From Candidatus Rokuibacteriota bacterium (GTDB lineage Bacteria; Methylomirabilota; Methylomirabilia; Rokubacteriales; CSP1-6): DNA of 37,998 bases. Below, one piece after another: positions 26,390 to 34,164 of the stretch. The stretch lies in contig QHSO01000041.1 of the NCBI GenBank assembly GCA_003220475.1, positions 1 to 37,998 of the forward strand, read 5' to 3'. The notes below the pieces were generated by a model, which saw only the letters and a program-made list of their open reading frames with translations, was not told where the DNA came from and did not search any database. The position numbers and the translations under genes were made by a program. Each line of letters starts with the position of its first letter. The stretch's first letter is position 1.

Positions 26390-27532
26390 ATGACGACCTA
26401 TACGCGGATCTCGGCCGACTGTCACATCGACCTTCCCATGCTGCCGCCCGATCTCTTCACCGCGAATGCCTCGGCGGTCATGAAGGACCGGATGCCGTAC
26501 GTCACGGACGGACCCGACGGCCCTTACTGGACCTGCAAGAACGGTGGATCGTTCGGGCTCATGTGCGGCGTCGGTCCCGCGGGACAGAAGCTCGTGCCGG
26601 GCCAGAACCACCGCGTCGACGCCATGGCCGCGACGGGCCTGTACGAGGACGGCAAGCGCGGCATCCTGCGACCGTCGACGCCGGAGCTGCGTGCGAAAGA
26701 TATGGACCGCGACGGCGTGCAGGCCGAGGTGATCTTCGGCATCCTGGGCGCCGCCACGCGGCTGAACGATCACGAGGCCGCCACCGAGATGTTCCGGATC
26801 TACAACGACTGGCTCGTGGACTTCTGCAAGCACGATCCCACGCGCTTCATCGGGCTCGCGTGCCTGCCCTATGGTGACATCGACGCCGCAGTGAAGGAGA
26901 TCTACCGCGTCGGGCGGATGGGCCTGCGCGGCATGGAGCTGTCGTGCTCGTGGGACATGGAGCCCATGTGGCATCCGGTCTGGGAGCCGCTCTGGCAGGC
27001 CGTGAACGACGTGAATCTCCCGATCCACTTCCACACCTTTCCGTCGCTGCCGCCGAACGTGATCGAGCAGCAGAAGGGCCTCGTCCGCCGCGCGGCGTTT
27101 TTCAGCGTGGTCTCGAGCTTCCAGCTGAATCTGGTAAATATCATCTCCGCCGTGATCGGCCGCGCGATCCTCGAGCGCTATCCGAACGTCCGCATCTCCT
27201 TCGGCGAGAGCGGTATCGGCTGGATCCCGTACGTGCTCGATCGCATGGATTACGAGTGGGAGGACCGCTTCCGCGACCTCGGGCTCACGATGAAGCCGAG
27301 CGACTACTGGCGGCGCCAGTGCAAGGCGACGTTCCAGTACGACCGGATCGGCACCAAGCTCATCGAGGATATGGGCGTGGAGACGCTGATGTGGGGCTCG
27401 GACTATCCGCATCCCGACGGCGTCTGGCCGGAGTCGTCGAAATACATCGCCGAGCAATTCGGTCACCTGCCGGCCGACGTCACGCACAAGATCACCTGCG
27501 AGAACGCGGGGAAGTTCTACGGGCTGATGTAG
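26390..27532 (+). CDS. amidohydrolase family 2 (ACMSD-like) metal-dependent hydrolase/decarboxylase
   Basis: A 380-residue TIM-barrel protein of the group that includes ACMS decarboxylase, gamma-resorcylate decarboxylase and 4-oxalomesaconate hydratase relatives. The N-terminal metal site reads SADCHIDLP (His12, Asp14 in place of the commoner HxH). A later barrel histidine lies in LPIHFHTFPS and the metal aspartate in LMWGSDYPHPDG. These enzymes decarboxylate or hydrolyse ring and ring-cleavage acids. The start is ATG with GAGGAGA six bases upstream. It begins the plus-strand operon followed by an alpha/beta hydrolase and an FAH-family protein, which suggests degradation of an aromatic or related carboxylic acid; the substrate is not known. 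Confidence 0.9.
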   Translation: MTTYTRISADCHIDLPMLPPDLFTANASAVMKDRMPYVTDGPDGPYWTCKNGGSFGLMCGVGPAGQKLVPGQNHRVDAMAATGLYEDGKRGILRPSTPELRAKDMDRDGVQAEVIFGILGAATRLNDHEAATEMFRIYNDWLVDFCKHDPTRFIGLACLPYGDIDAAVKEIYRVGRMGLRGMELSCSWDMEPMWHPVWEPLWQAVNDVNLPIHFHTFPSLPPNVIEQQKGLVRRAAFFSVVSSFQLNLVNIISAVIGRAILERYPNVRISFGESGIGWIPYVLDRMDYEWEDRFRDLGLTMKPSDYWRRQCKATFQYDRIGTKLIEDMGVETLMWGSDYPHPDGVWPESSKYIAEQFGHLPADVTHKITCENAGKFYGLM

Positions 27533-27542
27533 AGGGCCGGCG

Positions 27543-28358
27543 GTGAACCTGCTGCGTCCGCACGAGCGCGATGTCGTCGTCGATGGCCGGCGCCTGCACT
27601 TGCTCGACTGGGGCGGCGACGGCCGCTCACCGCTGTTGTTGCTGCACGGCTTCACCGGCCATGCGCACGCCTGGGACACGCTCGCCATCGCGCTGCAGCC
27701 GCACTTCCACGTGTACGCGCTGGATGCGCGCGGTCACGGCGACAGCGATCCCGCCGACGTCTACGACGCCGCCGGGGCGTTCAAGGATCTCTCGAGCGTC
27801 GTCGATCAGCTCGGCGTGCGAGCCCTCACCCTGGTCGGGCTCTCCATGGGCGGTCGCAACGCGATGTACTTCGCCGCCAAGCGGCCGGAAATGGTCGAGC
27901 GGCTCGTCGTGCTCGACATCGGCCCGGAGATCAGCAAGCGCGCGATGGCGCCGTCGTCCGGCCCGCCTGAGCCGGAGACGTGGGATTCGATCGAGCAGGC
28001 GGCGCGGCACCTCTATCGCGGCAATCCGTACCCCGGCATCCACTATTACCGCTGGGTGGCCTCCTCGAGTCTGCGCGCGCGCCCCGACGGCGCCCTCGTC
28101 TGGAAGTGGCATCCGTCGATCAAGGAACGTCGCGTGATGGGTGACGTCGACTGGTGGGCGATCGTGCGCGAGATCAAGCCGCCGCTGCTGCTGCTGCGCG
28201 GCGCAGAGAGCACCGTGCTCGACGCCGATGTCGCCGAGCGCATGGCGCGCGAGCTGCCGCGCGGCACGCTGGTCGAGATCCCGCGCGCCGTCCACACGCT
28301 GCACGAGGACAACCCCGAAGCCGTCCTGGACGCGCTCCGCGCATTCCTGAAGTTCTGA
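27543..28358 (+). CDS. alpha/beta hydrolase (C-C hydrolase or esterase type)
   Basis: A 271-residue alpha/beta-fold hydrolase. The oxyanion motif LLLLHGFTGHAHAWD is at 31-45, the nucleophile is Ser101 in VGLSMGGRN, an acid residue is likely in LLRGAESTVLD near 220, and the catalytic histidine is His251 in RAVHTLHEDNP. The size and spacing suit the meta-cleavage C-C hydrolases and lactonases, but esterases look the same. The start is GTG, ten bases after the amidohydrolase stop. It is followed after 16 bases by the FAH-family gene, so the three enzymes are almost certainly cotranscribed. Confidence 0.9.
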   Translation: MNLLRPHERDVVVDGRRLHLLDWGGDGRSPLLLLHGFTGHAHAWDTLAIALQPHFHVYALDARGHGDSDPADVYDAAGAFKDLSSVVDQLGVRALTLVGLSMGGRNAMYFAAKRPEMVERLVVLDIGPEISKRAMAPSSGPPEPETWDSIEQAARHLYRGNPYPGIHYYRWVASSSLRARPDGALVWKWHPSIKERRVMGDVDWWAIVREIKPPLLLLRGAESTVLDADVAERMARELPRGTLVEIPRAVHTLHEDNPEAVLDALRAFLKF

Positions 28359-28374
28359 CCCCGAGGGGGATCCC

Positions 28375-29310
28375 ATGAAAATTCTGTTCTTCGACGACTT
28401 CAAGCTGGGCGTGCTCAAGGGTGACAGCGTCGTGGACGTCTCGCGTGTCGTTCAGGATATCCCGCGTCTCGGCCCGCACGACGTGATCCGCGGCGTCATC
28501 GAGCGTTTCGCCGAGCTGCGCCCGCGGCTCGAGTCGGCCGCCGCGCAGGAGCGCGGCGTGCCGCTCGACCGCGTGCAGATCCGCCCACCGCTCCCGAAGC
28601 CGGCGAACATCGTCTGCATGGCCGTCAATTACATGGAGGACGGTACGCGCACCGAGCCGGCGCCCATCAACGCGTTCCTGAAATCCCCGTCGGCCGTCAT
28701 CGGCAACGGCGAGACCATGGTGCTGCCGGACGTTCCCGCCACCATCTTCGAGGGCGAGGCCGAGATGGCGGTGATCATCGGCAAGCGCGCCTCGCACGTG
28801 AGCGCCGCGAACGCGATGAGCTACGTTTTCGGCTACACCAACTTCATCGACGGCTCCGCGCGCGGCCTGCTGCCGGCGGGCAACACGTTCTACCAGATGA
28901 AGTCGCGCGACACGTTCGCACCGCTCGGCCCCTATCTCATCACCGCCGACGAGGTCGCCGATCCGCACCAGCTGCAGATCCGCCTGTCGGTCAACGGCAC
29001 CGTGAAGCAGAACTTCAACACCAACGACATGGCGCACAAGATTCCCCGCTGCATCGAGTGGGTGACCTCGATCCACGCGCTGGAGCCCGGCGACGTGCTG
29101 GCCACCGGGACCAACCATCGTGGGCTGAGCGCGTTTCAGGACGGCGACATGATCGAGCTGGAGACCCAAGGCCTCGGCAAGCTACGTTTCAACGTCCGCG
29201 ATCCGCTCAAGCGCACGTGGGACCGCGAGACGCGGCTGGATCGACAGCAGAAGGGGCAGGAGGGCACGACGCCGCAGTTGAGCGGCCAGCACACGCCCGC
29301 GAAGCGGTAG
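28375..29310 (+). CDS. fumarylacetoacetate hydrolase (FAH) family protein
   Basis: A 311-residue protein with an N-terminal domain (residues 1-72) and the FAH catalytic domain. The metal site uses acidic residues in IFEGEAEMAVIIG (Glu126/Glu128/Glu130 region) and Asp159 in GYTNFIDGSARG, which stands where most members have NDVSARD; the second Asp is Gly here. SPSAVIGNGE and GDVLATGTNHRGLS are also typical. Members hydrolyse or isomerise 2-oxo acids in catechol meta-cleavage and tyrosine pathways, decarboxylate oxaloacetate or hydrate 2-oxopentenoate; which applies is unknown. ATG start with GAGGGGG upstream. The C-terminal 25 residues (QQKGQEGTTPQLSGQHTPAK) are a polar, probably disordered tail. 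Confidence 0.9.
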   Translation: MKILFFDDFKLGVLKGDSVVDVSRVVQDIPRLGPHDVIRGVIERFAELRPRLESAAAQERGVPLDRVQIRPPLPKPANIVCMAVNYMEDGTRTEPAPINAFLKSPSAVIGNGETMVLPDVPATIFEGEAEMAVIIGKRASHVSAANAMSYVFGYTNFIDGSARGLLPAGNTFYQMKSRDTFAPLGPYLITADEVADPHQLQIRLSVNGTVKQNFNTNDMAHKIPRCIEWVTSIHALEPGDVLATGTNHRGLSAFQDGDMIELETQGLGKLRFNVRDPLKRTWDRETRLDRQQKGQEGTTPQLSGQHTPAKR

Positions 29311-29329
29311 CGAGCGCATGGAGGCTCGG

Positions 29330-29650
29330 ATGATGCGCTCGATCGTCGTCGTGATGCTCTGCGTGCTGGTCGTCTCCGCTCCGGCGCTCGCGCAAGCGCC
29401 GGCAACGAGCCCGGCAGACTATGTGCTCGTGACCGTCGTGCTCAAGCACGATCAGTCGAAGAATCTCGACGAGATCGGCAAGATCCAGGAGGAGCAGGTC
29501 GTGACGCTGCGCGTGCGGCCGGCGCGGCTGCGCGAGATCAACCGCTCCATCGAGCTCACGGCCTGGAAAGCGTTCCGCACGGAGATCTACGCGACGTACG
29601 ACTTCAAGGAAGCCGCGAAGGCGCAACGCGAGCGCGCGCAGAAGAAATAG
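29330..29650 (+). CDS. small exported hypothetical protein, 106 aa
   Basis: A 106-residue protein with a clear Sec signal (MMRSIVVVMLCVLVVSAPALAQA; cleavage expected after ALA). The mature part reads ADYVLVTVVLKHDQSKNLDE and ends in a Lys/Arg/Glu-rich helix (FKEAAKAQRERAQKK). No family is recognised. I chose ATG 29330 because GGAGG lies five bases upstream; ATG 29318 would add four residues but has no site. It follows the FAH-family gene by 19 bases and ends nine bases from the convergent VOC gene. A periplasmic accessory role in the catabolic operon is only a positional inference. Confidence 0.75.
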   Translation: MMRSIVVVMLCVLVVSAPALAQAPATSPADYVLVTVVLKHDQSKNLDEIGKIQEEQVVTLRVRPARLREINRSIELTAWKAFRTEIYATYDFKEAAKAQRERAQKK

Positions 29651-29659
29651 GCGACCGCG

Positions 29660-30118
29660 TCAGACGCTGACGCCGCGCCGTGCGAGCTCCGCGTCGAGAT
29701 CGAGTGGGCGCGTGCCGATCGGTTTGCCGTCGGGCACCGTCCAGAACAGCTCGAACTCGAGGCCGTCCGGATCCTTCGCGTAGAGCGAGAGGCTCACGCC
29801 GTGGTCGGACTGACCCACGAGTGCGCCGGCCTCGATCAGGGTCCGCCGCGCGCTCGCGAGATCGGACAGCGTCCCGACCTCCCACGCCGCGTGATACATG
29901 CGCGCGACGCGCTCATCGGGCGCACGTAGCCCCGGCTGCTGGAACAGGCCGAGGTTGTGGTCGTCGCCGCTGCCCGCGATGCGCAGGAACGCCGCGTTCG
30001 GATACCGGTGCGCGATCTCGAAGCCGAGCACGTCACGATAGAACCGCACGCTGCGCTCGACGTCCGCCACCCACAGCACCAGGTGCTGCAGCCGCTTGAG
30101 GCCGACGCCGGCGCTCAT
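29660..30118 (-). CDS. VOC superfamily protein (glyoxalase/extradiol dioxygenase-like)
   Basis: A 152-residue protein built of two paired beta-alpha-beta-beta-beta modules. Candidate metal ligands are His12 (LQHLVLWV), His76 (RMYHAAWEV) and Glu123 (LEFELFW), the His-His-Glu set of extradiol dioxygenases and many VOC enzymes. RFYRDVLGFE and DPDGLEFELFW are hallmark strings. It could be a dioxygenase, isomerase/epimerase or lyase. Its ATG overlaps the dehydrogenase stop as ATGA, and it is the last gene of the LIV-2 transcription unit, so its substrate may be derived from what that transporter imports. Confidence 0.88.
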   Translation of the reverse strand: MSAGVGLKRLQHLVLWVADVERSVRFYRDVLGFEIAHRYPNAAFLRIAGSGDDHNLGLFQQPGLRAPDERVARMYHAAWEVGTLSDLASARRTLIEAGALVGQSDHGVSLSLYAKDPDGLEFELFWTVPDGKPIGTRPLDLDAELARRGVSV

Positions 30119-30948
30119 GGCGCCAGCGTCTTGGCGACTTCCGCCATCGACGGCGGCGTCGTCGTGTCCTTCCAGCCGGCCAGCCTTCGATAGATCTCGC
30201 CGGCCGCCTCGTGAAAGCCGTCAGGCAGGCCGGCGGCGGCGAACGTCGCGGCGATCTCGTCCATCTCACCGACGAAGCGCCACGCTTTCTTGATGTTCGC
30301 GGACGCCGCGCGCTCGGAGCGCGCCGTCGCGTCGGGCTGCGAGCGCGCCCACTCGGCGACGAGCGCCGCGTCCACGCCTTCGTGGACGGCGAGCGCGCGA
30401 ATCGCCAGCAGCAGCGCCTGCGAGCCCTTCGTCCACGCGGCGTACGCCATCTTGATCGCGGACGCGGCGCCGATCGGCCCGTCGAGGACGACGGCCTCGA
30501 GCGTCGTGCCCTTGAAGCAGCCGGCGACGGCGGCGGCACCCGACCCGGACAGGTAGAGCCGCGTGTCGCCCGCCTTGCGCGGCGGCGGCCCGATGATCCC
30601 GCCGTCGACGAATCGCGCGCCGCCGGCGGCGACGATCTCGCCCACCGTGCGCGTCGTCGCCGGCGCGATCGCATTGCCGTCGACGAACGTGCCGCCGAAG
30701 CGCGTGCCGGCGACCTCGCGCGCGACGTCGGGCGCGTTGGCCGGCGGGCACACCGACAGGATGATCTCGCTCTCGCGCGCGAGCCGCGCCAGCGTGTCGA
30801 CATCCTCCAGGCCATCGGCATCGGCGCGCTTGCGTGTCGCCGGTCCACGCCCGGCCGACGCCCAGATCACGCGCGCACCGCCGGCGCGCGCTGCCGCGCC
30901 GACCGCGCTGCCCATCTCACCCGGATGCACAATCCCGATCGTCGTCAC
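30115..30948 (-). CDS. NAD(P)-dependent dehydrogenase, 6PGDH-like with DUF1932-type C-terminus
   Basis: A 277-residue enzyme. The N-terminal Rossmann domain begins TTIGIVHPGEMGSAVGAAAR, with GxxGxMG-like glycines, and includes ILSVCPPANAPDVAREV and TFVDGNAIAP. GGIIGPPPRKAGDTRLYLSG and DGPIGAASAIKMAYAAWTKG lead into an all-alpha C-terminal domain of the DUF1932 style, in which the Lys of AIKM corresponds to the catalytic lysine of 3-hydroxyisobutyrate-type dehydrogenases. It probably oxidises a beta-hydroxy acid. The start is GTG at 30948, with AGGGGG seven bases upstream. It follows livM2 by 26 bases and is coupled to the VOC gene. Confidence 0.88.
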   Translation of the reverse strand: MTTIGIVHPGEMGSAVGAAARAGGARVIWASAGRGPATRKRADADGLEDVDTLARLARESEIILSVCPPANAPDVAREVAGTRFGGTFVDGNAIAPATTRTVGEIVAAGGARFVDGGIIGPPPRKAGDTRLYLSGSGAAAVAGCFKGTTLEAVVLDGPIGAASAIKMAYAAWTKGSQALLLAIRALAVHEGVDAALVAEWARSQPDATARSERAASANIKKAWRFVGEMDEIAATFAAAGLPDGFHEAAGEIYRRLAGWKDTTTPPSMAEVAKTLAP

Positions 30949-30974
30949 CCTGGCCCCCTTTGGCTCGCTCCAGC

Positions 30975-31822
30975 CTACGCCGGGCGTCGAGCGCCGCCAA
31001 GCAGCGCGCGCGCCCGCTCGGCCGCCTGCACGAGGCCTCCGGGCAGCAGCAGCACGATGGCGACGAAGAGCGCGCCGAAGATGAGCAGATGGATGTCGAC
31101 CCAGCGCAGCGCGAGGTACTCCTTGAGCGTCACGTACAGCACGGCCCCGAGCACGGGGCCCTGCAGCGTGCCGACGCCGCCGATGAACGTCATCAGCAGA
31201 GCGTCGAACGTCCACTGCGGCCCGAACGGGTGCGCGGGGTAATAGCTGATGTGATAGAACGCGAACAACCCGCCGGCGAGGCCCGCGAGCGCGGTGGAGA
31301 GCGCGAGCGCCAGCAGCTTCAGCGACAGCGCGCCGACCCCGGACGCCTCCGCGGCCTCCTCGTCCTCGCGGATCGCGCGCATGCCGAGGCCCGCACGCGA
31401 CGTCGCGAGCGCGGCGACGACGATCACCGAGATCCCCGCGAGCGCGAGCGCGAGGTAGTACCGCTGCGTCAGCCGGTAGAGTACGCGCCGCGCAGCCGAA
31501 AGGCCGCGGCGCCGATGGCCAGCGCGAACACAGTGGCCGTGGCCGCGCCCGCCGCCATCGCGAGCAGCACCGGGATGCCGGCGCTCCAGAGCGTGCGCGT
31601 CACCAGCGCGCCGAGGCCGAAGAAGGCCGCGTGGCCGAGATTTACCTGCCCCGCGTAGCCGGCGAGGATGTTCCACGACTCCGCGAGCGTGATCGACAAC
31701 AGCACGAGGAAGGCGAAGTTCAGCACGTCCTCGCGCGGGCGCGCCAGCGGCAGCAGCGCCAGCAGCCCCAGCGCCGCGAGGATCGCGATGCCCCAGCGGC
31801 GCTCGGTGCCGGCACCGGTCAT
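30975..31822 (-). pseudogene. livM: branched-chain amino acid ABC permease LivM (system 2), frameshifted by an internal deletion
   Basis: The gene starts at ATG 31822 (ATGA overlap with the livH2 stop) and reads normally through WNILAGYAGQVNLGHAAFFG to AAFRLRGAY at residue 114, then stops at 31469 in that frame. LivM sequence resumes in another frame at about 31478 with YRLTQRYYLALALAG and continues to the end at 30975 (MRAIREDEEAAEASGVG, FIGGVGTLQGPVLG). The block that normally follows LRGAY (FAIxTLALAE and the next helix, about 40-50 residues) is missing at the junction, where TAC occurs on both sides. As read, only a 117-residue truncated permease is made, which would inactivate LIV-2 unless the deletion is an assembly error. 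Confidence 0.85.
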
Positions 31823-32688
31823 CGGCCGAACAGCCCCCGCGGGCGCACCACGAGGACGATGACGAAGATCACCAGCCCGACGATCTCGCGGTAGGGGCCG
31901 CCGAACGTGGCGGCGCTGGCCGCTTCCGCGACGCCGAGCACGAGACCGCCGACGAAGGTGCCGAACATCGAGCCGAGTCCGGCGAGCACGACGACGATCA
32001 GCGCCTTGAGCGTCCACTCCAGTCCGATCGACGGGCTGACGGAGTACGCGACGGTGACGAGCGCGCCCGCCGCGCCGGCGAGCGCCGTACCGAGCGCGAA
32101 CGCCAGCAGATAGGCGCGGCGAACATCGATGCCGGTCAGCAGCGCGGCCTGCCAGTCCTCCGCCGTCGCGCGAATCGCCTTGCCCCAGCGCCAGCGCGAG
32201 AGCAGCAGCTGCAGGGCGCCGATGAGGACGAGCGCGACCGCCAGCGTCGCCAGCCTCACGAGCGGAATCGACACGTCGCCGAGCGTGAGCACGGCGCCGG
32301 CGTACGAGGTCGGGATAGAGCGCTCGTCGGCCGTCCACAGGCGTACGGCGAGCGCGTGCAGCGCCAGCGCCAGGCCGAACCCGATCAGCAGCGAGTTCTT
32401 CACGCGCGTTTCCTCGGGCGCGCGCACGACGAAGCCGAACAGACTCCAGTAGAGCGCGGCCCCCAGCAGCAGCGCACCCGGGATCACCAGCGCGAGCGAC
32501 GCGAACGGATCGACGCCGAGCAGCGTGGCGAGCCAGAACGCGCCGTAGCCGCCGAGCATGATCAGCTCGCCGTGCGCGACGTTGAGCACGCGCATGACGC
32601 CGAACACGAGGGAGAGGCCCGCGGCGGCCAGGCCGTAGAGGCCGCCGATCAACAGCCCGAGGAGCAACTGCTGCGCGAGCACCGTCAC
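31819..32688 (-). CDS. livH: branched-chain amino acid ABC permease LivH (system 2)
   Basis: A 289-residue permease with a complete LivH layout: LLGLLIGGLYGLAAAGLSLV (first helix), FGVMRVLNVAHGELIMLGGY, AIRATAEDWQAALLTGIDVR in the cytoplasmic loop, and LIVVVLAGLGSMFGTFVGGL near the end. Compared with LivH1, the loop residue pattern AEDWQAA replaces AADNPYGA, so the two systems are diverged paralogues. The start is GTG at 32688, overlapping the livF2 stop as GTGA. The gene itself looks intact, although its partner livM2 is broken. Confidence 0.92.
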   Translation of the reverse strand: MTVLAQQLLLGLLIGGLYGLAAAGLSLVFGVMRVLNVAHGELIMLGGYGAFWLATLLGVDPFASLALVIPGALLLGAALYWSLFGFVVRAPEETRVKNSLLIGFGLALALHALAVRLWTADERSIPTSYAGAVLTLGDVSIPLVRLATLAVALVLIGALQLLLSRWRWGKAIRATAEDWQAALLTGIDVRRAYLLAFALGTALAGAAGALVTVAYSVSPSIGLEWTLKALIVVVLAGLGSMFGTFVGGLVLGVAEAASAATFGGPYREIVGLVIFVIVLVVRPRGLFGR

Positions 32689-33407
32689 GGACGGCGCACC
32701 GCGAGCGGCCCGAGATACGCGCGGCGCACGTGCGCATCGGCCATCAGCGCCGCGCCGGTGCCCTCGCCGACGATGCGACCGCCTTCGAGCACATACCCGC
32801 GATGGGCGAGGCTCAGCGCCGCCGGCACGTTCTGCTCGACGAGGAAGACCGCGACGCCGGCGCGATTGATCGCCACGAGGACTTCGAGGATGGCCGCGAC
32901 GAGGCGCGGGGCCAAGCCGAGCGAGGGCTCGTCCAGCATCAGGAGGCGCGGGCTCGCCATCAGCGCGCGGCCGACGGCCACCATCTGCTGCTGGCCGCCC
33001 GACAACGCCTGGACCGTCGCGCGCCGCCGCTCAGCTAGCACGGGAAACAGCGCGTAGACGCGCTCGAGCCCCGCGCGACGGGCGGCCCACGTGCGCGGTG
33101 CGAACGCGCCGAGCTCGAGGTTGTCCTGCACGCTCATGCCGCCGAACAGCCGGCGGCCCTCGGGGACCAGCGCGACGCCGCGCTCGACCACGAGGTGCGC
33201 GTCGAGGGCGAGCAGGTCTTCGCCGTCCCAGTGGATGCTTCCGGTCCACGGCGTGACGAGGCCCGCGACGCAGTTCAGCAGTGTGCTCTTGCCCGCGCCG
33301 TTCGGGCCGAGCAGCGCGACGATCTCGCCGGCCGCGATCGACAGCGTCACCCCCGACAGCGCGCGCACGTCGCCGTAGCCCGCCTCGAGGCCGCGGATCT
33401 CAAGCAT
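32685..33407 (-). CDS. livF: branched-chain amino acid ABC transporter ATPase LivF (system 2)
   Basis: A 240-residue ATPase. Walker A GPNGAGKST, VPEGRRLFGGMSVQDNLELG, signature LSGGQQQMVAVGRALM, Walker B LLMLDEPSLGLAP and VEQNVPAAL form the LivF set. The start is ATG at 33407, eight bases inside livG2, and the stop overlaps livH2. In this operon the ATPases precede the permeases (J-G-F-H-M), the reverse of the LIV-1 layout (J-H-M-G-F), so the two transporters are not a recent duplication of one block. Confidence 0.93.
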   Translation of the reverse strand: MLEIRGLEAGYGDVRALSGVTLSIAAGEIVALLGPNGAGKSTLLNCVAGLVTPWTGSIHWDGEDLLALDAHLVVERGVALVPEGRRLFGGMSVQDNLELGAFAPRTWAARRAGLERVYALFPVLAERRRATVQALSGGQQQMVAVGRALMASPRLLMLDEPSLGLAPRLVAAILEVLVAINRAGVAVFLVEQNVPAALSLAHRGYVLEGGRIVGEGTGAALMADAHVRRAYLGPLAVRRP

Positions 33408-34140
33408 GACCGCGATGCCCCACGTCGCCGCCGAGGTAGACGTCGATGACGCTGGGATCGGCGGCCACCGCCGCCGGCAGGCCGTCGGCGATCTTTTCGC
33501 CGGCGCTGAGCACCACGATGCGGCGCGCGAGATCCATGAGCGCCCAGACGATGTGCTCGACCATCAGCACGGTGACGCCGGCGGCGATGAGATCGCGCAC
33601 GAGCTCCATCGCGGTCGCCGTTTCCATGGGGTTGAGCCCGGCCATGAACTCGTCGAGCAGCAGCAGCCGCGGCGAGGTCGCGAGCGCGCGCGCCAGCTCT
33701 AGCCGTTTACGATCGATGAGCGTCAGGCGCGCGGCCGGCTCGTTGGCGCGCGCCTCGAGTCCGAGCACACGCAGCAGACGTCGCCCTTCGTTCAATGCCT
33801 CCGCCGTCGTCGTGCGTGCGCGGCCATACAGACGGCCCACGAGGACGTTCTCGAGCGCGGTGAGACCCGGGAACGGCCGGACCAGCTGAAAGGTGCGCGC
33901 GACGCCGGCGGCGCAGACGCGGTGCGCGGGCAGCCCGCCGATGTCGACGCCATCGAACTGGATGCGGCCACTATCGGGCGACAACGCACCCGCGATGAGA
34001 TTGAAGAGCGTGGTCTTGCCGGAGCCGTTCGGGCCCATGATCCCGAGCAGCTCGCCCTCCTCGAGCACGAAGCTGACCTCGTGGACCGCGCTGACGCCGC
34101 CGAAACGTTTCGACAGCCGCTCCACCTGCAGCAGTGGCAT
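33400..34140 (-). CDS. livG: branched-chain amino acid ABC transporter ATPase LivG (system 2)
   Basis: A 246-residue ATPase with Walker A GPNGSGKTT, the LivG string GVARTFQLVRPF, LTLIDRKRLELARALA, Walker B LLLLDEFMAGLN and VEHIVWALMDLARR. It starts at ATG 34140, 24 bases after the livJ2 stop, and overlaps livF2. It forms the nucleotide-binding pair with LivF2 in the same transporter. Residues DEFMAGLN differ from the DEVMAGLN of LivG1, in line with paralogy. Confidence 0.93.
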   Translation of the reverse strand: MPLLQVERLSKRFGGVSAVHEVSFVLEEGELLGIMGPNGSGKTTLFNLIAGALSPDSGRIQFDGVDIGGLPAHRVCAAGVARTFQLVRPFPGLTALENVLVGRLYGRARTTTAEALNEGRRLLRVLGLEARANEPAARLTLIDRKRLELARALATSPRLLLLDEFMAGLNPMETATAMELVRDLIAAGVTVLMVEHIVWALMDLARRIVVLSAGEKIADGLPAAVAADPSVIDVYLGGDVGHRGHA

Positions 34141-34164
34141 GCGGCCGCTACGGTCGCGCCGCGA

